NCBI GenBank assembly: GCA_016789265.1
Contig: JAEUQK010000004.1
Coordinates: forward strand, 1-64,000
DNA length: 64,000 nt
Source: Blastocatellia bacterium
GTDB taxonomy: Bacteria > Acidobacteriota > Blastocatellia > Pyrinomonadales > Pyrinomonadaceae
Reading direction: 5' to 3'
Under the pieces are notes generated by a model. The model did not search any database. It had not been told where the DNA came from and worked only from the letters and a program-made list of their open reading frames with translations. Made by a program: the position numbers and the translations under genes. Below are positions 15,982 through 25,583 of the stretch, one piece after another (within the stretch, counting starts at the first letter, position 1; each line of letters begins with the position of its first letter).

Positions 15982-16944
15982 ATGAAGGCCTTTCTTTTAT
16001 CCATCTGCATAGCGGTGTTTGTCCTACTATCGGGTACTGCCGTATCTGCTCAGGTACCGACATCTACGCCCGATGATTCGTTGAAGACGTTTGAGGTCAG
16101 GCTGCCGGTAACGGTAACGCAGAAAAAGGAACTTGTCGCGGGCCTGAAACGCGGCGATTTTGCCGTATTCGAGGACGGCGTTCAGCAGGAAGTGACTTTC
16201 TTTACTTCGGAGGCGACTAATCCACCGGTTTTTGTAGGCGTACTGATGGACACATCGCCGTCGACCGCGGGAAAGCTTCAGTTCTCAAAAGAGGCTGCCA
16301 AGAATTTCATTTACACCGTTACCCGCCTCCGAAAAGACAAGGCGGCATTCATGACATTCGATCACCAGATCGTTCTTCAGCAGGATTTTACCGATAAGCT
16401 AGACCTGCTTGATCGTGCTGTTGACAAGATCAAAAAGACAGGATCGCAGACTGCTCTCTATGATGCTGTTTGGCAGTTTTCCGACGAAAAGCTTCGCAAC
16501 GTTCCGGGCCGCCGCGTGATCGTGATCATCACGGACGGCGAAGACACGTTCAGCCGTGCCGAACTTCAGGACGCGATCGATATTGCCCAGCGAACGGAAA
16601 CTACGATCTTTGGCATTTCGACCAAGGCAGGATTTCTCGGCTCGGTTCCCGGCGTCGAAGCTGGAACGGTAAAGGACAAAGGCGACAAACTGCTAACTCA
16701 GTTATGTGAAGAGACAGGCGGAGAAGCGTTCTTCACCGGAGATATTCTCGAACTCGAACGTGCCTTCAAAAAGATCTCGCAGGAATTGCAGGGACAATAT
16801 ATTTTGACCTACCGTCCTGCGAATCAAAACTACGACGGCCGGCTTCGAAAGGTGGAAGTCAGGTTTATTGATAAGGCAAAATCCGACAAATACAAGATCC
16901 GCACAAAGACGAGTTATCGTGCGGTCCGCGACAGCTTGAAATAG
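15982..16944 (+). CDS. Secreted VWFA-related Acidobacterial protein (first of tandem pair)
   Basis: A 320-residue exported protein. A signal peptide ends at VSAQ (about residue 25). An N-terminal beta region (about 35-80, with KRGDFAVFEDGVQQEV) precedes a von Willebrand A domain. The metal-binding (MIDAS) motif is DTSPS, and the later strands read VIVIITDGEDTFS. The C-terminus GQYILTYRP is typical of the VWFA-related proteins that are abundant in Acidobacteria. The function is unknown; ligand or matrix binding is inferred from the fold. A paralogue follows 46 bases downstream. Confidence 0.9.
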   Translation: MKAFLLSICIAVFVLLSGTAVSAQVPTSTPDDSLKTFEVRLPVTVTQKKELVAGLKRGDFAVFEDGVQQEVTFFTSEATNPPVFVGVLMDTSPSTAGKLQFSKEAAKNFIYTVTRLRKDKAAFMTFDHQIVLQQDFTDKLDLLDRAVDKIKKTGSQTALYDAVWQFSDEKLRNVPGRRVIVIITDGEDTFSRAELQDAIDIAQRTETTIFGISTKAGFLGSVPGVEAGTVKDKGDKLLTQLCEETGGEAFFTGDILELERAFKKISQELQGQYILTYRPANQNYDGRLRKVEVRFIDKAKSDKYKIRTKTSYRAVRDSLK

Positions 16945-16990
16945 ACGCGGCGAACGAATGGGCGGCGTTGCGGCATCCGACAGATCAGTG

Positions 16991-18061
16991 ATGGCAATAG
17001 TAAGAAATTCATTGATATTGGCTTTGGCAGTGTTATTTACCGCTGCCGCTGCATTTTATTCGACCGATGTATCGGCTCAGGGCTCTACGCGCACAGTTAA
17101 GACTACACCGACACCACCGGTCAACCCGGAGGACGAAGAGATCAGAGTCGATACGGAGGTCGTAAACGTTCTTTTCACAGCACAGGACAAAGACCGCCGT
17201 CTGCTTCTCGGACTTAAAAAGGAAGATGTTCGAATACTTGAGGACGGAAAGCCGCAGGAGATCTCATCGTTTGCAAGGCAGATCGACCTGCCGATGAGCC
17301 TCGCGATCTTGATCGATACCAGCATTTCTCAGCAGCGAACCCTGCCCGAAGAAAAAGCAGCGGCGATCTCGTTCGTAGAATCATTCATACGTCCTGCTAA
17401 GGACGAAGTGGCGGTGATCTCGTTCACCGGCGAATCGACACTCGAACAGGGAATGACGAACAACCTGCAGCGGCTTCGACGGGCGATCGACAAGGTCCAG
17501 TTCGTGCCGCCGGCCGGATATATTGGCGGTGGTGTGATGGCGCCGGGAACTCCCCCAATTTCGGGAACCGGCACTCAAGTAGCAGGTTCTACTGCTATAT
17601 GGGATTCCATCTGGGTCACATCGGAAGAGATACTCGGCCTGGCACCTGAGAAAACGAGACGAGCGATCATATTGCTCTCTGATGGGTATAACACTTCGGG
17701 TAAGAAGAAACTCGAAGAGGCGATCCTTGCAGCACAGAAGTCCGAAGCCGTGATCTACTCGGTTGGCATCGGCGATAATTTTTATGACGGGGTCGATGAA
17801 GGTGCCTTAAAGAAAATATCGGAACGTACCGGCGGACGGGCATTTTTTCCGAGAGACGAGGTCGAACTAAGAAGGGCGTTCAAACAAATAGAAGAAGAGA
17901 TGCGGTCACAGTATCTGCTTGCCTATGAACCCAACAACCAGCAGGCCGACGGTTCTTATCGGAAGATCGAGATTCAACTAGTTAACCCTGAAATGGTGAA
18001 ACAAAAGGTCAAGATAACGCACAGGCAAGGTTATTTTGCCCGAAATGCAGCCAAAAAATAG
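16991..18061 (+). CDS. Secreted VWFA-related Acidobacterial protein (second of tandem pair)
   Basis: A 356-residue paralogue of the preceding gene. Its signal peptide ends at VSAQ, followed by a Thr/Pro-rich linker and a beta region with LKKEDVRILEDGKPQEI. The VWA domain has MIDAS motif DTSIS and IILLSDGYNTSG, and the protein ends in the same family pattern, SQYLLAYEPNNQ. A Gly/Pro-rich insertion (GGGVMAPGTPPISGTGT) sits within the VWA domain and is absent from the first copy. The ATG at 16991 places the signal peptide at the N-terminus; an in-frame ATG at 16958 is possible. The two genes are probably co-transcribed. Confidence 0.9.
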   Translation: MAIVRNSLILALAVLFTAAAAFYSTDVSAQGSTRTVKTTPTPPVNPEDEEIRVDTEVVNVLFTAQDKDRRLLLGLKKEDVRILEDGKPQEISSFARQIDLPMSLAILIDTSISQQRTLPEEKAAAISFVESFIRPAKDEVAVISFTGESTLEQGMTNNLQRLRRAIDKVQFVPPAGYIGGGVMAPGTPPISGTGTQVAGSTAIWDSIWVTSEEILGLAPEKTRRAIILLSDGYNTSGKKKLEEAILAAQKSEAVIYSVGIGDNFYDGVDEGALKKISERTGGRAFFPRDEVELRRAFKQIEEEMRSQYLLAYEPNNQQADGSYRKIEIQLVNPEMVKQKVKITHRQGYFARNAAKK

Positions 18062-18137
18062 ATAAAGACGAAATTTAGAAAACTGGAATGCGAAATGGAT
18101 GCACCGTTTCGCATTTTTTCGTTATAGAGTAGGCGTG

Positions 18138-18596
18138 ATGAGTGATTACGAATTTGTTTCCGTATGGACGATAGCCGCTCCTATCGATTCAGTATGGGAC
18201 GCGATCAAACGATCTGAAGATTGGCCGGCATGGTGGAAAGGCGTCCTAAGCGTGATCGAATTAAAGCCCGGTGACGTTGATGGCATCGGGGCCGTGCATA
18301 GGTCAACCTGGAAGAGCGCACTTCCCTATACGCTTGAATTTGATTCGGAGGTCGTCCGGATGGAAAAGCAAAGGCTGATCGAAGCACGGGCGTTTGGCGA
18401 ACTCGATGGGAGAGGCGTCTGGAGATTCGAACAAACGGAGACTGGAACTCGTGTTCAGTACGACTGGACCGTCAAAACCACAAAGGCCTGGATGAACCTG
18501 ATCGCCCCGATCGCCAAGCCTCTCTTTAAATGGAGCCATGACATTATCATGAATTGGGGTGAAGAGGGCTTACGCAAGCTTCTTACTTCGCGCTGA
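18138..18596 (+). CDS. SRPBCC-superfamily protein
   Basis: A 152-residue single-domain protein of the START/polyketide-cyclase fold, which binds hydrophobic ligands in a deep cavity. The N-terminal strand and helix (FVSVWTIAAPIDSVWDAIKR) and the WPAWWKGVLSV motif are typical, as is the long C-terminal helix (FKWSHDIIMNWGEEGL). No signal peptide is present, so it is cytosolic. The ATG at 18138 begins the domain. It follows the VWFA pair on the same strand, but a link in function is not evident. Confidence 0.85.
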   Translation: MSDYEFVSVWTIAAPIDSVWDAIKRSEDWPAWWKGVLSVIELKPGDVDGIGAVHRSTWKSALPYTLEFDSEVVRMEKQRLIEARAFGELDGRGVWRFEQTETGTRVQYDWTVKTTKAWMNLIAPIAKPLFKWSHDIIMNWGEEGLRKLLTSR

Positions 18597-18674
18597 GTCG
18601 TTTGCGTAATCCCCGCCGTTGAACTAAATTTCTCCTAGTAACTCCAACAACAATTCACTTACGAGGAAACCTTG

Positions 18675-21600
18675 ATGTCCGGAAAACTCCGAGCCGCATT
18701 TTGCGCGATCTGGCTGATCGCAACTGCATCCGTTTACACTTTCACCGTTTCGGCACAGGTCACAACAACAGCGACCCAAGCCGCGCCCGATCCGTTTGCA
18801 AATCTTCAATACCGAATGATCGGGCCGTTTCGCGGCGGGCGGGTAACGGCGGTCGCCGGTGTGCCTTCTCAACCGAACGTGTATTACTTCGGCGCTACGG
18901 GCGGGGGTGTGTGGAAAACAACCGACGGCGGTGTCAATTGGGAACCCGTCACGGACAAATTCGTCAAGACCGGTTCCGTGGGTGCCATTGAGGTCTCAGC
19001 TTCAGACCCCAACGTGATCTATGTCGGCATGGGCGAATCGCCCGTACGCGGAAACGTTTCCCATGGCGACGGTGTTTACAAGTCGGTTGACGCCGGCAAG
19101 ACCTGGAAACACGTCGGGCTTTCGGATTCGCGTCAAATTGGGCGTATCCGAATTCATCCCAAGAACCCGGACATCGCGTACGTCGCGGCGATGGGACATC
19201 TTTGGGGGCCGAATAAGGAACGCGGTGTGTTTCGGACGACGGACGGAGGAAAGACCTGGAAGAACATCCTGTTTCGAAGCGAGAAAGCGGGGGCGTTTGA
19301 TCTTTCGTTTGACCCGGCAAACCCGAACACGATGTTCGCGGCATTCTGGCAGGTTCAGAGAACGCCTTACAGCCTCATCTCAGGGGGCGAAGGTTCCTCG
19401 ATCTACCGATCTACCGATGGCGGCGAAACCTGGACGGACATTTCCAAGAATCGCGGCCTGCCCGAAGGGGTACTTGGGAAGATCGGTATAAGCGTGTCGC
19501 CGGTCAACCCAAACCGTGTTTGGGCGATGATCGAAGCAAAGGAAGGCGGGCTATTTCGTTCCGACGACGGGGGCGACACGTGGCAGCGGACTTCTGAAAA
19601 CGCCAACATTCGGCAGCGGCCATGGTACTACACTCGTGTTTATGCGGATACCCAGAATGTTGACATCGTTTACGTGTTGAATGTCGGCTTTCACAAGTCG
19701 ATCGATGGCGGCCGGACATTCACGAGTATCGGCACGCCGCATTCAGACAATCATGACCTTTGGATCGCTCCGGACAACAGTCAACGAATGGTCGAAGGCA
19801 ACGATGGCGGAGCAAATGTAACGACCGACGGTGGACGAAGTTGGACCGAACAGGACCAGCCAACCGCTCAGTTTTATCGTGTCGCTCTCGACAATGACTT
19901 CCCTTATAACATTTACGGTGCGCAGCAAGACAACTCGACGGTAAAGATCCCGTCCCGGACCAACGATTTTGCGATAACCGAACGCGACTGGTACGACGTA
20001 GGCGGCGGCGAATCAGGCTGGATCGCTCCGCATCCCGAGAATTCGGACATCATTTTTGCCGGAAGCTACGGCGGACTGCTGACACGTTACGATCACAAGA
20101 CGAAGCAAATGCGCGACGTAAACGTCTATCCCGACAATCCGATGGGTGCCGGAGCCGAGGCGATGAAATATCGCTTTCAATGGAACTTTCCGATCTTATT
20201 CTCACCGCATAAAACAGACGGTAAGTATGCCCTCTATACTGGAGCGAACGTGCTTTTCAGGTCGTTTGACGAGGGACAAAGCTGGCAGGCGATCTCGCCG
20301 GACCTGACGCGAAACGACAAGTTAAAGCAAGGCGATTCCGGCGGGCCGATCACGCGGGACAACACTAGCGTCGAGTATTATTCGACGATATTTACCGTTG
20401 CCGAATCCCCGATCACTGCCGGCGTCATCTGGACGGGTTCGGACGACGGCCTTGTTCATGTTACGCGCGACAATGGAAAGACGTGGACAAACGTAACGCC
20501 CAGGGAATTGCCGGAGTATGTCCAGATCAATTCGATCGAGGCCTCGCCGAATGATGCCGGGACGGCGTATTTTGCGGCAACCGGGTATAAGTCAGATGAC
20601 TACAAGCCATATCTCTTCAAGACGAGCGACTACGGGAAGACCTGGAAAAAGATCGTCACCGGAATCGAGGCGGATGCTTTCACGCGTGTGATTCGTGAGG
20701 ATCCTAATCGTAAAGGAATGCTCTATGCCGGCACGGAGACGGGCATGTATTATTCGGCCAATGACGGCGAATCCTGGCAATCTCTCCGCCTTAATCTACC
20801 CGTAGTTCCGATCACTGATCTCGCCGTTCAAAAACGCGACAAGGACCTGGTCGTTGCGACGCAGGGCAGGTCATTTTACGTGCTCGATAATTTACCAGTG
20901 CTCTATCAGTTGGCGGATGCCAGCCGAGCTGAAGCATTTCTCTTCAAACCCGAAGATGGGTACAGGCAGGCAGGCGGTGGCGGTTTTGGCGGAGGTGGAA
21001 ACGCCACGGTCGGGCCCAATCCGCCGAACGGAGCGGTGATTCATTACTGGTTGAAAACGAAGCCGAAAGAAGTGTCGCTTGAATTCCTGGATGCTAAGGG
21101 AATCGTAATTCGAAAATTCAGCGGCCGATCTCCTGCCGGTGGACAATCCGCACCGCAGCAGCAAGGCGGCGGATTTGGCGGCGGTGGCGGCGAACCTCCT
21201 CTGCCTGCAGAAGCGGGTTTGAATCGGTTCGTCTGGAACCTGCGTCTGCCGAACGCGACCGGACTTCCGGGCTTGATAATGTGGGGCGGCAGCCTCGCAG
21301 GGCCCAGGGTCGTCCCGGGCAATTATCAGGTTAGGCTTAGTGTCGATGGGAAACCTGTTGGTACAGAGAGTTTCGTATTATCGAAAGACCCTAGACTCGG
21401 AACATCACAGGAGGATTTCCAAAAACAATTCGATTTTCTCTCAAAAGCAAATTCAAAACTCTCAGAAACCCATGCGGCGATCCTTGAAATACGCGATCTC
21501 CGCAAACAGATCGAGGACCTTTCGGCAAAGCTTAAACCTGAGCAAAAAGATCTGAAGGATAAGGCGGCGGATATCGTAAAGAAGTTGACGGCCGTCGAAG

Positions 21601-21869
21601 AAGAGTTGATCCAGACAAAGATAAGGTCGTCACAGGACGCCTTAAATTTCCCGATCCGGCTTAATAATAAGCTGGCGGCGTTGAAGTCATCAGTTGACGG
21701 CGGAGATTATGCGCCCACGGCACAGGCGTACGATGTTTACAACGATCTGTCAGGTCGGATCGATGCGCAGTTGGGGGCGTTGGCAAAGATCAAATCGGAA
21801 GACATCGCCTACTTCAATAAGGTCTTTAACGAGAAGGGTTTGCCCGTAATAGTTACAAAAAGCAGGTAA
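18675..21869 (+). CDS. Large secreted BNR/sortilin-type beta-propeller protein
   Basis: A 1064-residue exported protein with a signal peptide ending near VSAQ (about residue 29). The first ~750 residues are repeated Asp-box/BNR units (TTDGGVNWEPV, SVDAGKTWKHV, TTDGGKTWKNI, STDGGETWTDI, SDDGGDTWQRT, SDYGKTWKKI and others) forming one or two propellers as in VPS10/sortilin-like proteins. Two glycine-rich linkers (GGGGFGGGG-like and GGGFGGGGG) flank a beta domain. The last ~150 residues are a helical region with charged heptads. Such proteins are common in Acidobacteria and Bacteroidota; they are sometimes called glycosyl hydrolases without proof. The ATG at 18675 follows a GAGGAAAC ribosome site. 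Confidence 0.9.
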   Translation: MSGKLRAAFCAIWLIATASVYTFTVSAQVTTTATQAAPDPFANLQYRMIGPFRGGRVTAVAGVPSQPNVYYFGATGGGVWKTTDGGVNWEPVTDKFVKTGSVGAIEVSASDPNVIYVGMGESPVRGNVSHGDGVYKSVDAGKTWKHVGLSDSRQIGRIRIHPKNPDIAYVAAMGHLWGPNKERGVFRTTDGGKTWKNILFRSEKAGAFDLSFDPANPNTMFAAFWQVQRTPYSLISGGEGSSIYRSTDGGETWTDISKNRGLPEGVLGKIGISVSPVNPNRVWAMIEAKEGGLFRSDDGGDTWQRTSENANIRQRPWYYTRVYADTQNVDIVYVLNVGFHKSIDGGRTFTSIGTPHSDNHDLWIAPDNSQRMVEGNDGGANVTTDGGRSWTEQDQPTAQFYRVALDNDFPYNIYGAQQDNSTVKIPSRTNDFAITERDWYDVGGGESGWIAPHPENSDIIFAGSYGGLLTRYDHKTKQMRDVNVYPDNPMGAGAEAMKYRFQWNFPILFSPHKTDGKYALYTGANVLFRSFDEGQSWQAISPDLTRNDKLKQGDSGGPITRDNTSVEYYSTIFTVAESPITAGVIWTGSDDGLVHVTRDNGKTWTNVTPRELPEYVQINSIEASPNDAGTAYFAATGYKSDDYKPYLFKTSDYGKTWKKIVTGIEADAFTRVIREDPNRKGMLYAGTETGMYYSANDGESWQSLRLNLPVVPITDLAVQKRDKDLVVATQGRSFYVLDNLPVLYQLADASRAEAFLFKPEDGYRQAGGGGFGGGGNATVGPNPPNGAVIHYWLKTKPKEVSLEFLDAKGIVIRKFSGRSPAGGQSAPQQQGGGFGGGGGEPPLPAEAGLNRFVWNLRLPNATGLPGLIMWGGSLAGPRVVPGNYQVRLSVDGKPVGTESFVLSKDPRLGTSQEDFQKQFDFLSKANSKLSETHAAILEIRDLRKQIEDLSAKLKPEQKDLKDKAADIVKKLTAVEEELIQTKIRSSQDALNFPIRLNNKLAALKSSVDGGDYAPTAQAYDVYNDLSGRIDAQLGALAKIKSEDIAYFNKVFNEKGLPVIVTKSR

Positions 21870-21888
21870 CGTAGGATACAGGGTACAG

Positions 21889-21925
21889 AAAAAAGGGGGA
21901 AGGCCAAGGCCTTCTCCCCTTTTTT
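21889..21925. terminator. Bidirectional terminator between convergent genes
   Basis: A-rich plus GGGGGAAGGCC (to 21905) pairs with GGCCTTCTCCCC (21908-21919) across a two-base loop, with one wobble pair, flanked by runs of A on the left and T on the right. It can stop transcription from both the BNR gene and the histidine phosphatase gene. Confidence 0.85.
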
Positions 21926-21953
21926 GACCTCTCGATCTTCAGGCCTTATAAAG

Positions 21954-22454
21954 CTAAAAAGGTAATATCTCTATCCTATCAACCTGTCCATTCTTTATCC
22001 GTACGATCCAGATCACACCGTATTCTGAATCATCAAGATTCTTGAACAGGTCTTTCTTTCCCAGTGCGTTTGCAAGGCCGGGGATCGTGTTACTGTGTCC
22101 GGTTATAAGAAAACGCTTTGTCTTGCTTTTCATTATCGCTTCGATCAATTCGTTCGGCTTTCGGGCATCGTAAGTCTCGATCGTTTTCTTTCGTTTGTCA
22201 GCGAAGGGCCTGGCGGTGTCGCGGGTGCGCTTGAAATCTGTCGAATAGAACGCACCCGGTTCATACTTCCCGAGCACTTTTACGAGCCGTTCTGCCCTCT
22301 GTTTTCCTTCAGGAGAAAGTTCGGGGTCAGTGCTTGTCGAATCGGCTTTTTCAGCATGTCGGACGAGAATTATCGTTTTTTTCTGCGCAAAAACTGAAAC
22401 TGAAGCCGATAGCAATATGCAAAAGGCGATCGAGATCAAACCTAGACACTTCAT
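21954..22454 (-). CDS. Secreted histidine phosphatase (SixA/phosphoglycerate mutase-like)
   Basis: A 166-residue exported member of the histidine phosphatase superfamily. After a signal peptide (ending VFAQ, about residue 24) comes the catalytic LVRHAEKAD, whose histidine becomes phosphorylated, then the substrate Arg in FKRTRDTA and the second catalytic His in LITGHSNT. It is short, as in SixA-like proteins, but the signal peptide suggests a periplasmic phosphatase rather than a phosphohistidine phosphatase of the Arc relay. The substrate is unknown. Confidence 0.88.
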   Translation of the reverse strand: MKCLGLISIAFCILLSASVSVFAQKKTIILVRHAEKADSTSTDPELSPEGKQRAERLVKVLGKYEPGAFYSTDFKRTRDTARPFADKRKKTIETYDARKPNELIEAIMKSKTKRFLITGHSNTIPGLANALGKKDLFKNLDDSEYGVIWIVRIKNGQVDRIEILPF

Positions 22455-22566
22455 AAAATTGACCCTTACTTACGATTTTCGATGAAAACTCTTCCAATAT
22501 TACCCGCGTGGAAATAAAATACAAAAAAGGGCCTTTGATCAACTTAGACAACCGGGCGTTATTGAG

Positions 22567-24039
22567 GTGACCGTTCATCGATTCGAACTGAATTCCGCAA
22601 ATAGGGACTTGCTGACCGAAATCCGCAACGTACTCGAAGGTACCGGCTTTAACGAGTCAAACGTTCTTGAGCGGCTTGGAGAGAATAGAATTCCGAGTCT
22701 TCGAAAACGTCGTTCGTCAAATGCCAAGTACCTGAGATCAACAAAACATCGCGGCCCGCTTGAATCACTTGTCCGGCTATTCATACTTGAGCAGACAATA
22801 AGTGCAAATGATTTTGAGTCGGCGATCGCTCCGATGAACGGAAACGATTGGGCATCAGTCGGGCTTGTTCGATTTGTGGACGCCGGCGTAAGAGCGAATG
22901 TTGAACTCTGTCTTTACGGTTCCATGATCGCCGCAGCGGATTGGACCGGCTCGAATGAGAATGAGGTTATGGGAATCGCTCCAAGTTCGCGTGCATTGCT
23001 TCAAATGACGGTGCGTCGAGCGGGCGGCTCGGTATTCGATCTCGGGACGGGCTGCGGAATCCAGTCGATCGCGGCCGCGAAACATAGCCATTCGGTATTG
23101 GGTTCGGATGTGAATCCGAGGGCCGTCCAATTTGCGAATTTCAACGCGCTTCTTAATCACAGTCCAAACATTGAATTCGCTTCGGCAGATCTTTTTGACG
23201 CAGTTTACGATCGAAAATTTGACTTGATCGTCTGCAATCCGCCCTTTGTGATCGGGCCGCGAGTTTTGCATTCGCATACCTCAACAAGTGTGCCTGCAGA
23301 CAGATTCTGCGAAGCAATAATTCGCCGCACACCTTCCTTTCTCAATGAAGATGGTTTTGCCCAGTTCGTATGTAACTGGGCGCAGATCGGTGACGGATCT
23401 GCCGAAGAACGTGTTACAAACTGGCTGGCCGACAACGGATGCGATTCATGGGTGCTGCATTCTCATTCCGAGTCAGCTGAGGACTATGCGATGGCACGGG
23501 CAGAGGAGAATGCATCAGGTCCCGACAATGTCGAATCTCTGAACAACGAATGGCTCGAGTATTTCGTAAAAGAGAACATAACCGGAGTGCATTTTGGCGT
23601 GATCACGATAAGGCGTTCCGACAAACGCAAACACTGGATGCGATTCGACGAATTGCCGGAAACGCATGGAGATTGCGGCGCAGCGATCGAACGCGATTTT
23701 CAGCTGCAAGATTTTTTGGAAAAGCATTTGGCGGAACACGACCTGCTCTCACTTCCCATGCTTTCCGCCCCGGACATCGAGATCATCGAATCATCATCGG
23801 ACCATAAACAGCAAGCTCGGTTGAGAAACGGGCTGATGTTCACGGCAAATATAAACCCTGATATCGCCGAGTTTCTGATGAGTTGCGATGGCGTACTGCC
23901 GCCGTTGCTTCATGCCCGTGAAAAAGCAAAGGCAAAAGGAACTGACCTGCAGGCAATAATACCCCGGTTTGAAGCCGTGGTAGGGCAAATGATCAAATAC
24001 GGATTCCTAATTCCTATTGTTCTAAGCGGACAGCTCTAA
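22567..24039 (+). CDS. Class I SAM-dependent methyltransferase (MTS type)
   Basis: A 490-residue protein. A helical N-terminal domain (about 1-130) precedes a Rossmann methyltransferase core: motif I VFDLGTGCGIQSI, an acidic GSDVNPRAV, and the catalytic IVCNPPF. NPPF is typical of enzymes methylating a planar nitrogen, as in RsmC/PrmC or N6-adenine types. The C-terminal ~190 residues are a further domain. The three-part layout resembles large actinobacterial methyltransferases of unknown substrate; rRNA or protein may be the target. The start is GTG at 22567, with no in-frame ATG nearby. It overlaps the convergent glcD-like gene by four bases. Confidence 0.82.
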   Translation: MTVHRFELNSANRDLLTEIRNVLEGTGFNESNVLERLGENRIPSLRKRRSSNAKYLRSTKHRGPLESLVRLFILEQTISANDFESAIAPMNGNDWASVGLVRFVDAGVRANVELCLYGSMIAAADWTGSNENEVMGIAPSSRALLQMTVRRAGGSVFDLGTGCGIQSIAAAKHSHSVLGSDVNPRAVQFANFNALLNHSPNIEFASADLFDAVYDRKFDLIVCNPPFVIGPRVLHSHTSTSVPADRFCEAIIRRTPSFLNEDGFAQFVCNWAQIGDGSAEERVTNWLADNGCDSWVLHSHSESAEDYAMARAEENASGPDNVESLNNEWLEYFVKENITGVHFGVITIRRSDKRKHWMRFDELPETHGDCGAAIERDFQLQDFLEKHLAEHDLLSLPMLSAPDIEIIESSSDHKQQARLRNGLMFTANINPDIAEFLMSCDGVLPPLLHAREKAKAKGTDLQAIIPRFEAVVGQMIKYGFLIPIVLSGQL

Positions 24040-25460
24040 ACAAACATCTTTCCCGGATTGAGGATCCCCTTCGGATCAAAGACCTTCTTGATCCCCTTCA
24101 TTATCTCCAGCGTCGGTCGGTCGACCGCATAGTGCATATATTGAGACTTTACGTATCCAATTCCGTGCTCGCCCGATATTGTTCCGCCTAGATCGACCGA
24201 AAGCTGAAACGTCTCGGAAACACATTCGCGAGCGCGGGCTATCGCAACAGGATCTTCCCGATCGACTACGAAGTTGACGTGAATGTTTCCGTCGCCGGCA
24301 TGGCCGAAGTTCGCCACAAACGTGTTGTGCTTTTTTCCGATCTTCTCAATTTTCGCAACGAGTTCCGGAACCTTTGACCGCGGGACTACCACGTCCTCGT
24401 TTATTTTCAGAGTGCCATATTTCATAAGGCTCGGTGATATAGCACGGCGAACGTCCCAGAGTTTGTCTTCTTCTTCCTTTGACCGCGCGCGGATAACGTC
24501 GAAACCGCCATTTTCGCTGATGATCCGTTCGATCGTTTCGGCATTTCGCTCGACTTCCTGCTTCGAGCCATCAACCGCTACCAGCAGGATAGCTTCAGCC
24601 TCTTTCGACAGCCCGAACGCAAAGTTCTCTTCGACCGCTGCGACACAAAATTTGTCGATGACCTCCATCGCCATCGGGAGCAATCCTTCCGGCGTGAATT
24701 TTGTCAGGACCTTGCAAGCTGCCTCCATAGATGTAAAGTTAGCGCGAACGGTCGACGTCGCTTCGGGCATAGGAAGAAGTTTCAGGGTTGCCTCGGTGAT
24801 GATCCCGAGCATGCCTTCGCTTCCGCACATCAAGCCCGTAAGGTCAAAGCCGACCACATTCTTGACCGTCTTTCCGCCCGTCCGGATAATATCTCCGGTG
24901 GCGGTGACGACCTCAAGCCCAAGAACGTGATGTTTGGTTACGCCGTATTTCGGCGTTCGCATGCCCCCGGCGTTCTCCGCTATATTTCCTCCAATGAACG
25001 AATCCTTGTAGCTCGCAGGATCGGGGGCGAACATCAGGCCTTTTTCTGCAACGGCTTGCTGCACTTCGAACGTCGTTAAACCGGGCTGGCACACGCAATA
25101 AAGATCATCCGCGTTTATCTCGATGATCTTCTTCATTCGGTCGGTACCGATCACGATCCCGCCGTCGACCGGCACTGCTCCGCCGGTATAACCGACGCCG
25201 CCGCCGCGAGCCGTGACGGGGAATACGGCCTCGTTCGCAAGTTTTAATATCTCGACCATTTCCGCGGTGGTTTCGGGAAACACGACCGCTTCTGGAGGAA
25301 ACTTTTCTTTGACGGCATCGGCTCCGTATGGTTCTACGCGTTCTGGGTCGACCAAAACGTTGTCGGAACCGACGATTGTCCTCAGCGCATCAAGGACTTC
25401 GGGTTTCGATGCAGCAGTGGTAGCCCGGCCGCCGGAATTGAAGTGGATGGACTCAAACAT
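24036..25460 (-). CDS. FAD-linked oxidase, glycolate oxidase subunit GlcD-like
   Basis: A 474-residue FAD enzyme of the vanillyl-alcohol oxidase/GlcD group that oxidises a 2-hydroxyacid such as glycolate or D-lactate. The FAD-binding half has VTARGGGVGYTGGAVP and GGNIAENAGGMRTPKYGVTKH. The C-terminal half has NFGHAGDGNIHVNF and the SGEHGIGYVK motif. Genes for GlcE and the iron-sulfur GlcF are not adjacent, so it may act alone, as D-lactate or D-2-hydroxyglutarate dehydrogenases do. It is divergent from the symporter gene, which could import its substrate; that link is inference. Confidence 0.88.
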   Translation of the reverse strand: MFESIHFNSGGRATTAASKPEVLDALRTIVGSDNVLVDPERVEPYGADAVKEKFPPEAVVFPETTAEMVEILKLANEAVFPVTARGGGVGYTGGAVPVDGGIVIGTDRMKKIIEINADDLYCVCQPGLTTFEVQQAVAEKGLMFAPDPASYKDSFIGGNIAENAGGMRTPKYGVTKHHVLGLEVVTATGDIIRTGGKTVKNVVGFDLTGLMCGSEGMLGIITEATLKLLPMPEATSTVRANFTSMEAACKVLTKFTPEGLLPMAMEVIDKFCVAAVEENFAFGLSKEAEAILLVAVDGSKQEVERNAETIERIISENGGFDVIRARSKEEEDKLWDVRRAISPSLMKYGTLKINEDVVVPRSKVPELVAKIEKIGKKHNTFVANFGHAGDGNIHVNFVVDREDPVAIARARECVSETFQLSVDLGGTISGEHGIGYVKSQYMHYAVDRPTLEIMKGIKKVFDPKGILNPGKMFV

Positions 25461-25583
25461 TTCCTTTTAATGACAATCGTATCAGAAATACCAAAATCTC
25501 AGTACTTTTGTTACACTCTCAGGAACTCTTCGAAAACGTTGCGATTTCGCCGTCAGGCGAGGTTTCTCAAGCAAAACCAATAT

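Noticed and set aside
24283-24930. 215-codon open frame antisense to the glcD-like gene
   Set aside because: It mirrors the codon pattern of the real gene, has no recognisable domain, and the opposite strand is a clear FAD oxidase.
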